NCBI RefSeq assembly: GCF_008642235.1
Contig: NZ_SJEV01000001.1
Span: 1,178,001-1,242,000 of the forward strand
Origin: Planctomonas psychrotolerans
Lineage (GTDB): Bacteria; Actinomycetota; Actinomycetes; Actinomycetales; Microbacteriaceae
Direction of reading: 5' to 3'
Length of the DNA: 64,000 nt
This document shows positions 50,875-58,330 of this stretch, in pieces; position 1 is the stretch's first letter, and each line of letters starts with the position of its first letter. Below the pieces are notes generated by a model. That model was not told where the DNA came from and searched no databases. It was given only the letters and a program-made list of their open reading frames with translations. Position numbers and translations under genes: made by a program.

Positions 50875-52572
50875 GTGACCAAAACGACTCGCCTCCTCGC
50901 CGGTCGCTACGAACTCGGTGAGGTCATCGGACGCGGTGGCATGGCCGAAGTGCACGTCGGGCACGACAGCCGGCTCGGTCGCAAGGTCGCCATCAAGTTG
51001 CTTCGGTCGTCGCTCGCCAGCGACCCGGTGTTCCGCACGCGATTCCGGCAGGAGGCGCAGGCCGCGGCGCGCATGGCGCATCCGACCATCGTGCGGGTGT
51101 TCGATGCCGGCGAGGACCGATTCGTCGACGACAACGGCAGCGATGCCGTCGCTCCGTTCATCGTCATGGAGCACGTGGACGGGCGTCTGCTCAAGGACAT
51201 CGTGGCGGATGGGCCGATCCTGCCGCAGGAGGCCATGCGCATCATCGAGGGCGTGCTCACCGCCCTCGAGTACTCGCACCGGGCGGGCGTGGTGCACCGG
51301 GACATCAAGCCGGGCAACATCATGATCACCGACGAGGGTCAGGTGAAGGTGATGGATTTCGGCATCGCTCGCGCGATCTCCGACTCCAGCGCCACCGTGG
51401 CGCAGACGAGTGCCATTCTCGGCACCGCCTCGTACTTCTCCCCCGAACAGGCCAAGGGCGAATCGGTCGACGCCCGCACCGACCTCTACTCCACGGGTGT
51501 CGTGCTCTTCGAGATGCTCACCGGTACTCCTCCGTTCCGCGGCGACAGTCCGGTCGCCGTCGCCTACCAGCACGTGAGCGAGGCACCACCCGCCCCGAGC
51601 ACGCGCAACGACCGGGTGTCGCCCGCCCTCGATGCTGTCGTTCTCCGCGCCCTCAGCAAGGACCGGTTCGAGCGCTACCAGAACGCCGCCGAGTTCCGGG
51701 CCGACATCGAGACCGCCCGTGCGGGCAACGTCCCCGTCCGCGGGCTGCCGTCCTCCGACTCGATCTCCCTGTTCGGCGCCTCACCGATGGCGTCGTCGGG
51801 TCCGGACATCGCCATGAAGCGCCTCGGCGCGGACGATGACCGCGTAGTGCGCACGCAGAGCCAGCCGCCCGCCGTATGGATCTGGGCGGGCATCCTCACC
51901 ATCGCTGTGATCGTCGCCGCCGTCGTGGTCTGGGTACTGAGTCTCGGCCCGAGCGCCACCGTGCCCGAGACCGCGCGGGTCGTCCCCTCCGTCGTGGGAG
52001 CGTCCTACGACAGTGCCCGGGACGCACTCGAGACGTCCGACCTCGTTCCGCTCGAGATCGGGGAATCGAGCACCGTGGTTCCGGTCGGCTCGGTGATCCG
52101 CACCGACCCGGAGGACGGAGCGCGCGTCGCGCCCGGTACCGGTGTCGACGTCTACGTGTCCACCGGTGCGGTGACCGTCCCGATCCCGAGCGTGGTCAAT
52201 CTCGACGTGGCGTCCGCCGAAGCCACGCTGGTCGCGGCGCGCCTGACGGTCGGCAGTCAGACCGTCGAGCATTCGCCCAGTGTGGCCGAGGGGGTCGTGC
52301 TGCGCACCGATCCCGAGGTCGGGACGGAGCTCCGCGAGGGCGACACCGTGAACCTGGTGGTGTCGGACGGCATGGTGGCGTTACCGAATGTGGTGGGCCA
52401 GAACGTGCAGGATGCGACGAACACGCTCCAGCAGGATCTTCAGCTGCAGGTGACGGTGGATGACAACCCGCGGTGCTCGCTCCGGGCCAACACCCCCGTC
52501 GCCGCGCAGTCTCTCGCCCCGGGCGCTGTGCCGCAGAAGTCCGCCATCACGATCACCTACTGCTCGGGCTGA
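50875..52572 (+). CDS. pknB: Ser/Thr protein kinase with PASTA repeats (PknB)
   Basis: A 565-residue receptor kinase that senses peptidoglycan fragments. Kinase motifs: [43 protein letters not shown] membrane helix lies near residues 341-361. Three PASTA modules follow (starting about VPSVVGASYDSA, IPSVVNLDVASA and LPNVVGQNVQDA), one fewer than in mycobacterial PknB. It ends in a CSG motif with a disulfide-like cysteine pair (NPRCSL and TYCSG). GTG start with GGGGGAG spaced correctly; the upstream frame runs into pknA. Confidence 0.94.
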   Translation: MTKTTRLLAGRYELGEVIGRGGMAEVHVGHDSRLGRKVAIKLLRSSLASDPVFRTRFRQEAQAAARMAHPTIVRVFDAGEDRFVDDNGSDAVAPFIVMEHVDGRLLKDIVADGPILPQEAMRIIEGVLTALEYSHRAGVVHRDIKPGNIMITDEGQVKVMDFGIARAISDSSATVAQTSAILGTASYFSPEQAKGESVDARTDLYSTGVVLFEMLTGTPPFRGDSPVAVAYQHVSEAPPAPSTRNDRVSPALDAVVLRALSKDRFERYQNAAEFRADIETARAGNVPVRGLPSSDSISLFGASPMASSGPDIAMKRLGADDDRVVRTQSQPPAVWIWAGILTIAVIVAAVVVWVLSLGPSATVPETARVVPSVVGASYDSARDALETSDLVPLEIGESSTVVPVGSVIRTDPEDGARVAPGTGVDVYVSTGAVTVPIPSVVNLDVASAEATLVAARLTVGSQTVEHSPSVAEGVVLRTDPEVGTELREGDTVNLVVSDGMVALPNVVGQNVQDATNTLQQDLQLQVTVDDNPRCSLRANTPVAAQSLAPGAVPQKSAITITYCSG

Positions 52573-52608
52573 CCCTCCTCCGCCGCTCCCAGCCGCCCGG
52601 GAGGCGCG

Positions 52609-53247
52609 CTAGCTCAGGCGGACGAGTGGGGTGAGGTCCGCGGCGGCCGACTTGGCGCCGGTGAGACCGGCCGACTCGAGCCAATTGCCGAGCATCCGGT
52701 ATCCGCCCTCGGTGAGCACGGACTCGGGGTGGAACTGCACTCCGAACACCGGCGCGCTCACGTGGCGCACGCCCATGATCACGCCGCCGCCCGTGCGCGA
52801 GGTCACCACCAGGTCGTCGGGCACGGTGCCGTCGACGATCGCGAGCGAGTGGTAGCGGGTGGCCGTGAACGGGCGCGGAACCCCGTCGTAGAACGCACTG
52901 CCGTCGTGTTCGATCACCGACGTCTTGCCGTGCATGAGTTCTTCCGCCGTGGTGACCGTGGCACCGAGCGCCTCGGCGATGGCCTGGTGGCCGAGGCAGA
53001 CCCCGAGGAGCGGCGTCGACGACTCGAGTGCGGCATGCACGAGCGGGATGGACACTCCCGCGTTGCCCGGCTTGCCGGGTCCGGGAGAGAGCAGCACCGC
53101 GTCGTACCCGGCGAGCTCATCCGCTGCGGCGGCCGCGGCGAACGCGTCGTTCCGCATGACGGTCGTATCGGCCCCGAGCTGAAGGAGATAGCCGTTCAGC
53201 GTGTAGACGAAGCTGTCGTAATTGTCGACGACGAGTACCCGGGTCAC
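52609..53247 (-). CDS. Class I glutamine amidotransferase (anthranilate/aminodeoxychorismate synthase component II)
   Basis: A 212-residue TrpG/PabA-type subunit that supplies ammonia from glutamine to a chorismate-using partner. VDNYDSFVYTL opens the domain, SPGPGKPGNAG is the oxyanion region, the nucleophile is Cys84 in GVCLGHQAIAEALG, and the His173/Glu175 pair is in FHPES. No component I gene lies here, so trpG versus pabA cannot be decided. It is conserved next to pknB in actinobacteria. GTG 53247 overlaps the stop of the small membrane gene; minus-strand TACGGT (53254-53259) could also give a leaderless internal start. Confidence 0.92.
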   Translation of the reverse strand: MTRVLVVDNYDSFVYTLNGYLLQLGADTTVMRNDAFAAAAAADELAGYDAVLLSPGPGKPGNAGVSIPLVHAALESSTPLLGVCLGHQAIAEALGATVTTAEELMHGKTSVIEHDGSAFYDGVPRPFTATRYHSLAIVDGTVPDDLVVTSRTGGGVIMGVRHVSAPVFGVQFHPESVLTEGGYRMLGNWLESAGLTGAKSAAADLTPLVRLS

Positions 53248-53402
53248 ACCTGCACCGTAACTTCCTGATTGTTGACGATCGAATCCACCCAGGGGAAGCC
53301 CCAGGTGACGAGACTGAACAGTACCCCGGCGATCAGCACGAGTACGACCAGCAGGCGCAGCCACACCGGTCCGGGCAGTGCCCGCCAGAGCGCTCCATAC
53401 AC
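53244..53402 (-). CDS. Small single-pass membrane protein, 52 residues
   Basis: A short frame between sortase and the amidotransferase: MYGALWRALPGPVWLRLL..., one hydrophobic helix at about residues 16-35, then TWGFPWVDSIVNN and a polar tail. GTG 53402 has AGGGGG six bases upstream, and the TGA overlaps the next GTG start as GTGA, so it is part of a translationally coupled operon. I recall similar small proteins at this position in relatives but know of no function; a partner of sortase or of the division machinery is a guess. The Gly-Pro and Trp/Pro-rich membrane borders are distinctive. Confidence 0.75.
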   Translation of the reverse strand: MYGALWRALPGPVWLRLLVVLVLIAGVLFSLVTWGFPWVDSIVNNQEVTVQV

Positions 53403-53411
53403 GAGTGCCCC

Positions 53412-54164
53412 CTATCCCGGATCCACGACGCCGGACAGCTCCGGGGGCGGACCCGCCGCATTGGGTCGCCAGGAGTCGAAGACGCCGTAGGCGATGATGC
53501 GTTCCGCCGACGAGAAGCGCGGGTTGCAGCTCGTGAGCGTGATGATGCGGTCGGTCGGTTCCGCCCCGTCCAGGGCGGGCACGGCGTTCAGCACCTCGAC
53601 GCCCGAGGGAGGAACGTAATCCATTGTACGGAATCGGTAGGTGTACCAGCCGTCCGCGGTGCGCACCACGATCGGGTCACCGAGGCGCAGGTCGGCGATG
53701 CTGGCGAATGGTGCGCCGTAGGTGGTCCGGTGCGCCGCGATGGCGAAGTTTCCGACCTCTCCGGGCATCTGCGTGCCCGGGTAGTGTCCGATGCCGAGGG
53801 TGTTCAGCACGGTGCGGGTGCCCACACCCTCCGCGATCGGGCGCACGTAGTCCGCGCCGAAGCGCGGCACGTAGAGGGTGGCGAAGGACTCGGTCTCGGG
53901 CGGGGCCGCGCCGACGACCGGCGGTCCGAAGTCGGTGGTTCCCGGAGCCACGACCGACCCGTCGGCACTCCCTGCCGCCCAGTCCTGCTGCAACTCCAGC
54001 GCGGCACCCCGCTGTTCCCCGCCCACGACGAGGTCGTTGAACCAGAGCTGCCAGCCGAGGAACAGCAGCACGAGCAGGCCCGCGGTGATGAGGAGCTCGC
54101 CCAGCACGCCGAGAACGGTCACGCGCGGCGCGGGCCGGGCGCGGCGGGTGGCGTGCGAGGACAT
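53412..54164 (-). CDS. srtE: Class E sortase
   Basis: A 250-residue membrane transpeptidase that anchors surface proteins to peptidoglycan. An N-terminal helix (about residues 16-37) is followed by the sortase barrel: VPRFGADYVRPI, GHYPGTQMPGEVGNFAIAAHRTTYG with His145, and TLTSCNP with Cys213 and Arg216. Class E enzymes often recognise LAxTG. No substrate gene with such a motif is seen in the window. It precedes the 52-residue membrane gene and the amidotransferase. Confidence 0.93.
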   Translation of the reverse strand: MSSHATRRARPAPRVTVLGVLGELLITAGLLVLLFLGWQLWFNDLVVGGEQRGAALELQQDWAAGSADGSVVAPGTTDFGPPVVGAAPPETESFATLYVPRFGADYVRPIAEGVGTRTVLNTLGIGHYPGTQMPGEVGNFAIAAHRTTYGAPFASIADLRLGDPIVVRTADGWYTYRFRTMDYVPPSGVEVLNAVPALDGAEPTDRIITLTSCNPRFSSAERIIAYGVFDSWRPNAAGPPPELSGVVDPG

Positions 54165-54170
54165 CGTTCG

Positions 54171-54176
54171 ATTGTA
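54171..54176 (-). promoter_or_regulatory. Putative -10 box (TACAAT) of the sortase operon, leaderless geometry
   Basis: On the minus strand TACAAT, six bases (CGAACG), then ATG 54164; the box is close to consensus. Confidence 0.55.
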
Positions 54177-54242
54177 GGTGCGTCCGGCTGGCCCGGGTCG
54201 GGTGGATGCCTTCCCCGTACGCGCGACGTCGGACCGAGCGCG

Positions 54243-56228
54243 TCAGTCCACGCGCACCACGGCGTAGTCGAACGGGGGCAATGTGCGGCGACCGCTCGGC
54301 TCCCCGGTGAGCAGGTCGGTGCCCGCCGGAAGGTCGAGGGTCGCGGAGTCCCGGCCGTGATTGATCACCGTGAGCACCGAACCACGGCGGATCGCCTCCA
54401 CGTCCGCGGGAAGGCCGGGCAGTACGGGTTCGACACCCGCTGCGGACAGCACGACATCCGCAATGGCGCCGCATCCGTCGGCATCCGGGATGGTGGCGAG
54501 GTAGTAGGCCCGTCCGGTGCCCCTCCCGTTCACCGTGAACGCCGCCCGGCCGTCGAGCCTGCCTCCCGCGAACGATCCGAGCGCGGTCGCACCGTCGAGG
54601 TGGATCTCCTCGGCGAGCAGGCGGCCGGTGGCGCTGCCGCCCTCGAACTCCACGACGGCCGCCGATTGACCCGGGCCCCCGGATCCCGGACCCTCCACCG
54701 GCACCAGGGCGCCGAAGTCCTCCAGCCAGATGCCGAGCAGCGGGCCGAGCTGGGTGAGGAAGCCACCCGGGCGGAACCCGTCGTTCTCGTCGACGACGTC
54801 GCTGAACGCCCCGACGAGCAGGCTCCCACCGCCTTCCACGAACGCCGTGAGATTGCTCGCGGCTGCCGCGGTGAGCAGGTAGAGCTGGGGAGCGAGCACG
54901 ACCCGGTAGCCGGACAGGTCGTCGGTGGGGCGCACGAGATCCACCTGAACCGACCGCCGGGTGAGCGCCGCGTGCCACCGCTGCACCAGCGCGGGATAAT
55001 CCAGCACGACCGGGTGGTCGGGGTTCTCGAGCGCCCACCAGTTCTCCCAGTCGAACACGAGCGCCACGGATGCGTCGCGCTGTCCCGCAGGCAGCTCCGG
55101 CAGTGCGGCGAGCTCTGCCCCGAGTCCCACGATCTCGCGCCACGTGCGCGTGCGGACGCCGGCGTGGGGAAGCATCGCAGAGTGGAACTTCTCGCTGCCC
55201 GACCGGGACTGCCGCCACTGGAAGAACAGCACGCCGTCGGCGCCGCGGGCGACCGCCTGCATGCTGAGCGCCGCCATCTGCCCTGGCGCCTTCGGCGCGT
55301 TCGTCGGTCGCCAGTTGAGGGCGTTCGACGACTGCTCCATGAGGATCCACGGCACGTCCGGCTTCAGCGAACGCATCAGGTCACGGCTGAAGGCGGAGCC
55401 GAGATGGGCGTCCGGGTCGTTCGGGTCGGGGTAGTTGTCGTCGGAGATGACGTCCATCTCCGCCGCCCACCGCCAATAGTCGGCGGGGAGGAACGCGCCC
55501 ATGAAGTTGGTGGTGATCGGTGCCGTGATGCCCGCGTCGCGGAGAATGCGCTTCTCCATGAGGTAGAGCCCGAGCAGGGTATCCGACGTGAAGCGACGGA
55601 AGTCGAGCATCCCGGCCGGATTGTGGCTGTACGGCGCCTTGCGGGGCGGCACGACCTCGGCGAAGTCGGTGTAACGCTGCGACCAGAAGTTCGTGCCCCA
55701 CGCGGCGTTGAGCGCGTCGATCGTCTGGTACTTCGTCCGCAACCAGTCGCGGAAGGCCGCCGCCGCGTTGTCCGAGTAGTCGTAGTGGAGATGGCAGCCG
55801 TACTCGTTGTTCACGTGCCACATGACCACGGCCGGGTGCGCCCCGTACCGTTCGGCGAGAGCCCGGACGAGTTCGCTCGCGAGTCGCTGATAGGTGGGCG
55901 AGCTCGGTGCGTAGTGCTGGCGGGAGCCCGGCCAGTACGTCGACAGGTTCTCGTCCTGCGGCAGCATGTCGGGGTATGCGGTCGTCGCCCACGGCGGTGG
56001 CGACGCGGTGGCGGTCGCGAGGTCGACCGCGATGCCGTTCTCGTGCAGCAGGTCGAGCACGCGGTCGAGCCAGCCGAAATCGAACTCCCCCTCGGCGGGC
56101 TGGATGCGGGACCAGGCGAAGATGCCGAGGCTCACCATGGTGACGTTCGCCTCGCGCATCCGCTGCACGTCCTCGTGCCAGGTCTCCTCGGGCCACTGCT
56201 CGGGGTTGTAGTCTCCGCCGTAGTGCAT
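54243..56228 (-). CDS. GH42 beta-galactosidase
   Basis: A 661-residue cytoplasmic glycosidase. MHYGGDYNPEQWPEETW is the GH42 start; acid/base Glu142 is in the Asn-Asn-Glu-Tyr-Gly motif, and nucleophile Glu298 in WILMEQSS. A trimerisation domain (RDASVALVFDWENWWALE) and C-terminal beta domain follow. It hydrolyses beta-D-galactosides, perhaps from arabinogalactan or galacto-oligosaccharides imported by the cell. The usual family cysteines of a zinc site are not evident. ATG 56228 has GGGAGGTG upstream. No transporter adjoins it. Confidence 0.94.
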   Translation of the reverse strand: MHYGGDYNPEQWPEETWHEDVQRMREANVTMVSLGIFAWSRIQPAEGEFDFGWLDRVLDLLHENGIAVDLATATASPPPWATTAYPDMLPQDENLSTYWPGSRQHYAPSSPTYQRLASELVRALAERYGAHPAVVMWHVNNEYGCHLHYDYSDNAAAAFRDWLRTKYQTIDALNAAWGTNFWSQRYTDFAEVVPPRKAPYSHNPAGMLDFRRFTSDTLLGLYLMEKRILRDAGITAPITTNFMGAFLPADYWRWAAEMDVISDDNYPDPNDPDAHLGSAFSRDLMRSLKPDVPWILMEQSSNALNWRPTNAPKAPGQMAALSMQAVARGADGVLFFQWRQSRSGSEKFHSAMLPHAGVRTRTWREIVGLGAELAALPELPAGQRDASVALVFDWENWWALENPDHPVVLDYPALVQRWHAALTRRSVQVDLVRPTDDLSGYRVVLAPQLYLLTAAAASNLTAFVEGGGSLLVGAFSDVVDENDGFRPGGFLTQLGPLLGIWLEDFGALVPVEGPGSGGPGQSAAVVEFEGGSATGRLLAEEIHLDGATALGSFAGGRLDGRAAFTVNGRGTGRAYYLATIPDADGCGAIADVVLSAAGVEPVLPGLPADVEAIRRGSVLTVINHGRDSATLDLPAGTDLLTGEPSGRRTLPPFDYAVVRVD

Positions 56229-56450
56229 CGATGCACACCTCCCTGCCCGACGGATGCCGGGTCACGCGGCCAAGGCTATCCATCCGCCCGGCTTCGCGCG
56301 GCTCCACCTGCGGGGTATCGACCGTCGCGGACGCCATGCTGCCCCGTGTGCTCTGCACCGAAGACGCCGACTACTCGAACCCGATCGATCCCTCGGCCCA
56401 GGGCGGCGCTCGACCGGCCCTACGGCCGGGCGTCGTGTAGCGGGACGTCG
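56229..56450. other. Intergenic region between GH42 and TetR genes
   Basis: 222 bp without a credible gene. It holds the GH42 ribosome site (56235-56244) and, near the tetR end, a CCGGCC-CTAC-GGCCGG hairpin (56414-56429) without a clear T tract, possibly ending the tetR transcript. I see no operator-like palindrome close to the GH42 start. Confidence 0.5.
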
Positions 56451-57035
56451 CTACGCATCGGCAGTGCCGGCACGTTCGTGCGCCTGGAGGATCGTGTCGG
56501 CGATCGCGCGCGCGACGGTCGTGTCGGAATCCGGGCCCCTCAACCGCATCGCGAGGTCCCCGCTGACGATCAGCAGCAACTCCTCGGCGAGCGCCGCCGC
56601 GCGCGAGCCGACCAGCGGTTCGGCGAGATCGCGCAAGCGGTCCCGCAGCGCTGCCGTGTCCCGCGCCACGGCCCGAGCGATCTCCTCCGGCGGATCCGCA
56701 TACTCGGCGGCGGAGCCGAGGAACGCGCACCACCGCGCCCCGTCCGCGCGGAGCCGGAAGCTCTCGAGCGCGTCGAACACGGCGAGCACCCGGTCCCGCG
56801 GCGACGCGGCACGCTCGATCGCCGCGTCCCACACGTCGAGCCAGGCCAGCTGGCGCCGCTCGAGGGCGGCGGCGACGAGCGCTTCCTTGCTGGGATAGCC
56901 GCGGTACAGGGTCGCGGCCGACACGCCGGCCTTCTCGAGCACCGCGTCGATCGGGGTCGCGCCGATCCCCGCCGAGAAGAACAACGCGTCGGCGGCATCC
57001 AGCAGTTTCGTCTCGGTGGTCGCTCGGATGGCCAT
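56451..57035 (-). CDS. TetR family transcriptional regulator
   Basis: A 194-residue repressor. The N-terminal helix-turn-helix is TKLLDAADALFFSAGIGATPIDAVLEKAGVSAATLYRGYPSKEALV (about residues 9-53). The C-terminal helical ligand domain has GARWCAFLGSAAEY. It is divergent from, and very likely represses, the MFS gene; start codons are only 23 bp apart with overlapping -10 boxes and an operator-like palindrome. Minus-strand TAAGGT is six bases before ATG 57035. Confidence 0.92.
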   Translation of the reverse strand: MAIRATTETKLLDAADALFFSAGIGATPIDAVLEKAGVSAATLYRGYPSKEALVAAALERRQLAWLDVWDAAIERAASPRDRVLAVFDALESFRLRADGARWCAFLGSAAEYADPPEEIARAVARDTAALRDRLRDLAEPLVGSRAAALAEELLLIVSGDLAMRLRGPDSDTTVARAIADTILQAHERAGTADA

Positions 57036-57041
57036 GGCAGC

Positions 57042-57073
57042 ACCTTAGACTGCGTAATGTGAAACGATCGTTT
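57042..57073. promoter_or_regulatory. Overlapping divergent promoters and TetR operator
   Basis: Plus-strand -10 TAGACT (57046-57051) is seven bases before the MFS GTG; minus-strand -10 TAAGGT (57042-57047) is six bases before the tetR ATG. The boxes share two base pairs. AAACGATCGTTT (57062-57073), a perfect 12-bp palindrome, lies inside the first MFS codons, just past the MFS start point and over the tetR -35 region. TetR bound there would shut both promoters. Confidence 0.7.
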
Positions 57074-58330
57074 TTGTTAGCCGACGCGCGCTCGGTGCTC
57101 CTGACCGCGTCCGGCACCGGGCTCATCGCCGCGACGTACGGGCTCGTCCGGCTCGCCTACGGACTGTTCCTCCCCGATGTGCAGGCGGACTTGTCGTTCG
57201 GGGCGGCGACGGCCGGCCGGATCTCGTCGGGTGCCTCGATCGTGTACTGCGTCGGGGCGATCGTGGCATTCGCCGTCGCCTCGCGGCACCCCCGCAGCGT
57301 GATCCTCGCCGCCGCCGCAACCGCGAGTGCGGGCTCGCTCGGAATGGCGACAGCACCCGACACCACGTGGTTCGCCGCCTTCGCCATACTCGGGTCCGCC
57401 GGGGCCGGCTTCGCCTCACCGGGCCTCGTGAGCATCGTCCGGCGGAACGGTCCGACCGGGGACACCGACCGCCGACAGGCGATCGTCAATGCGGGGACGG
57501 GCCCCGGACTCGTGGCCGCGGGCATCCTCGCCCTGCTGTTCCTGCCGGACTGGCGCCGCGCGTGGCTGGTCGTCGCGGCGGTCACTCTCGTTCTGGCCAC
57601 CGTGGTCCTGCTCTCCGACCGCGCCGGGGCGTCCCTTCAGCGGGAGGAAGGCGTCATCGGCCCGCGGATCCCACCACTGTCATGGTTCCAGGCGCACGGG
57701 CTCCCGCTTGCGGCCGCACTGCTCCTCGGTGTCGGCTCGGCCGCGACCTGGAACTTCGGCAGGACGCATCTCGTCGCCGCGGGCGTCGACCACGGGTGGA
57801 CGGTGCTCGCGTGGATAGCCCTGGGAGTCGGCGGAACGGCGGTGATCGCCACGGCTCGGATGATGAGCGCGCTCCTCCCGCATCGGGCGTGGACGCTGAC
57901 CACCCTCGCGGTCACCCTCGCGACGCTGGTGCTCGGCATCGTCCCGGCGATTCCGGCCGTTGCTCTGCTCGCCTGCGGCGCGTTCGGCTGGGGCTACACC
58001 GCCGCCACCGGTGCCCTCATCGCCTGGACGACCCGCATCGATCCCAGCAGGGCACCCGCGGGAACCTCGATGGCCTTCGTCGTCCTGGTTCTCGGTCAGG
58101 CGATCGGGGCCACCGTACTCGGGACGCTGCTCTCCGGAGCCGGTTCCGTTACGGCGTTCCTCGTCGCGACGGCGATTGTGCTCGCCGCCGCCGTCGCGCC
58201 GGGAGTGTCCGGCGAGCGCGGCGAGGTGCTCACCGATCCGCGGGAACCGGTCACCCACCACCGCAGGGCATCGCCGGTTCCGCGCAGGTCCAGGCGCACG
58301 AGTCCGCACAGGGCGCGCCGATTCTCGTAG
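57059..58330 (+). CDS. MFS transporter (probable efflux pump under TetR control)
   Basis: A 423-residue transporter with about 12 helices (TYGLVRLAYGLFLP, the YbfB/YjiJ-like N-terminus; then GSAGAGFASPGLVSIV; GVGSAATWNFGRTHLV). Twelfth helix ends near residue 380. The last 40 residues (after GERGEVLTDPREP) are basic and antisense to the 3' end of the convergent gene, so the natural stop may have been lost by mutation or error. GTG 57059 fits the leaderless promoter; no ribosome site. The substrate is probably a toxic compound sensed by TetR. Confidence 0.85.
   Translation: MKRSFLLADARSVLLTASGTGLIAATYGLVRLAYGLFLPDVQADLSFGAATAGRISSGASIVYCVGAIVAFAVASRHPRSVILAAAATASAGSLGMATAPDTTWFAAFAILGSAGAGFASPGLVSIVRRNGPTGDTDRRQAIVNAGTGPGLVAAGILALLFLPDWRRAWLVVAAVTLVLATVVLLSDRAGASLQREEGVIGPRIPPLSWFQAHGLPLAAALLLGVGSAATWNFGRTHLVAAGVDHGWTVLAWIALGVGGTAVIATARMMSALLPHRAWTLTTLAVTLATLVLGIVPAIPAVALLACGAFGWGYTAATGALIAWTTRIDPSRAPAGTSMAFVVLVLGQAIGATVLGTLLSGAGSVTAFLVATAIVLAAAVAPGVSGERGEVLTDPREPVTHHRRASPVPRRSRRTSPHRARRFS

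Noticed and set aside
56414-56429. CCGGCC/GGCCGG hairpin as a definite tetR terminator
   Set aside because: Stem is short and there is no T tract on the minus strand; kept only as a possibility in the intergenic entry.
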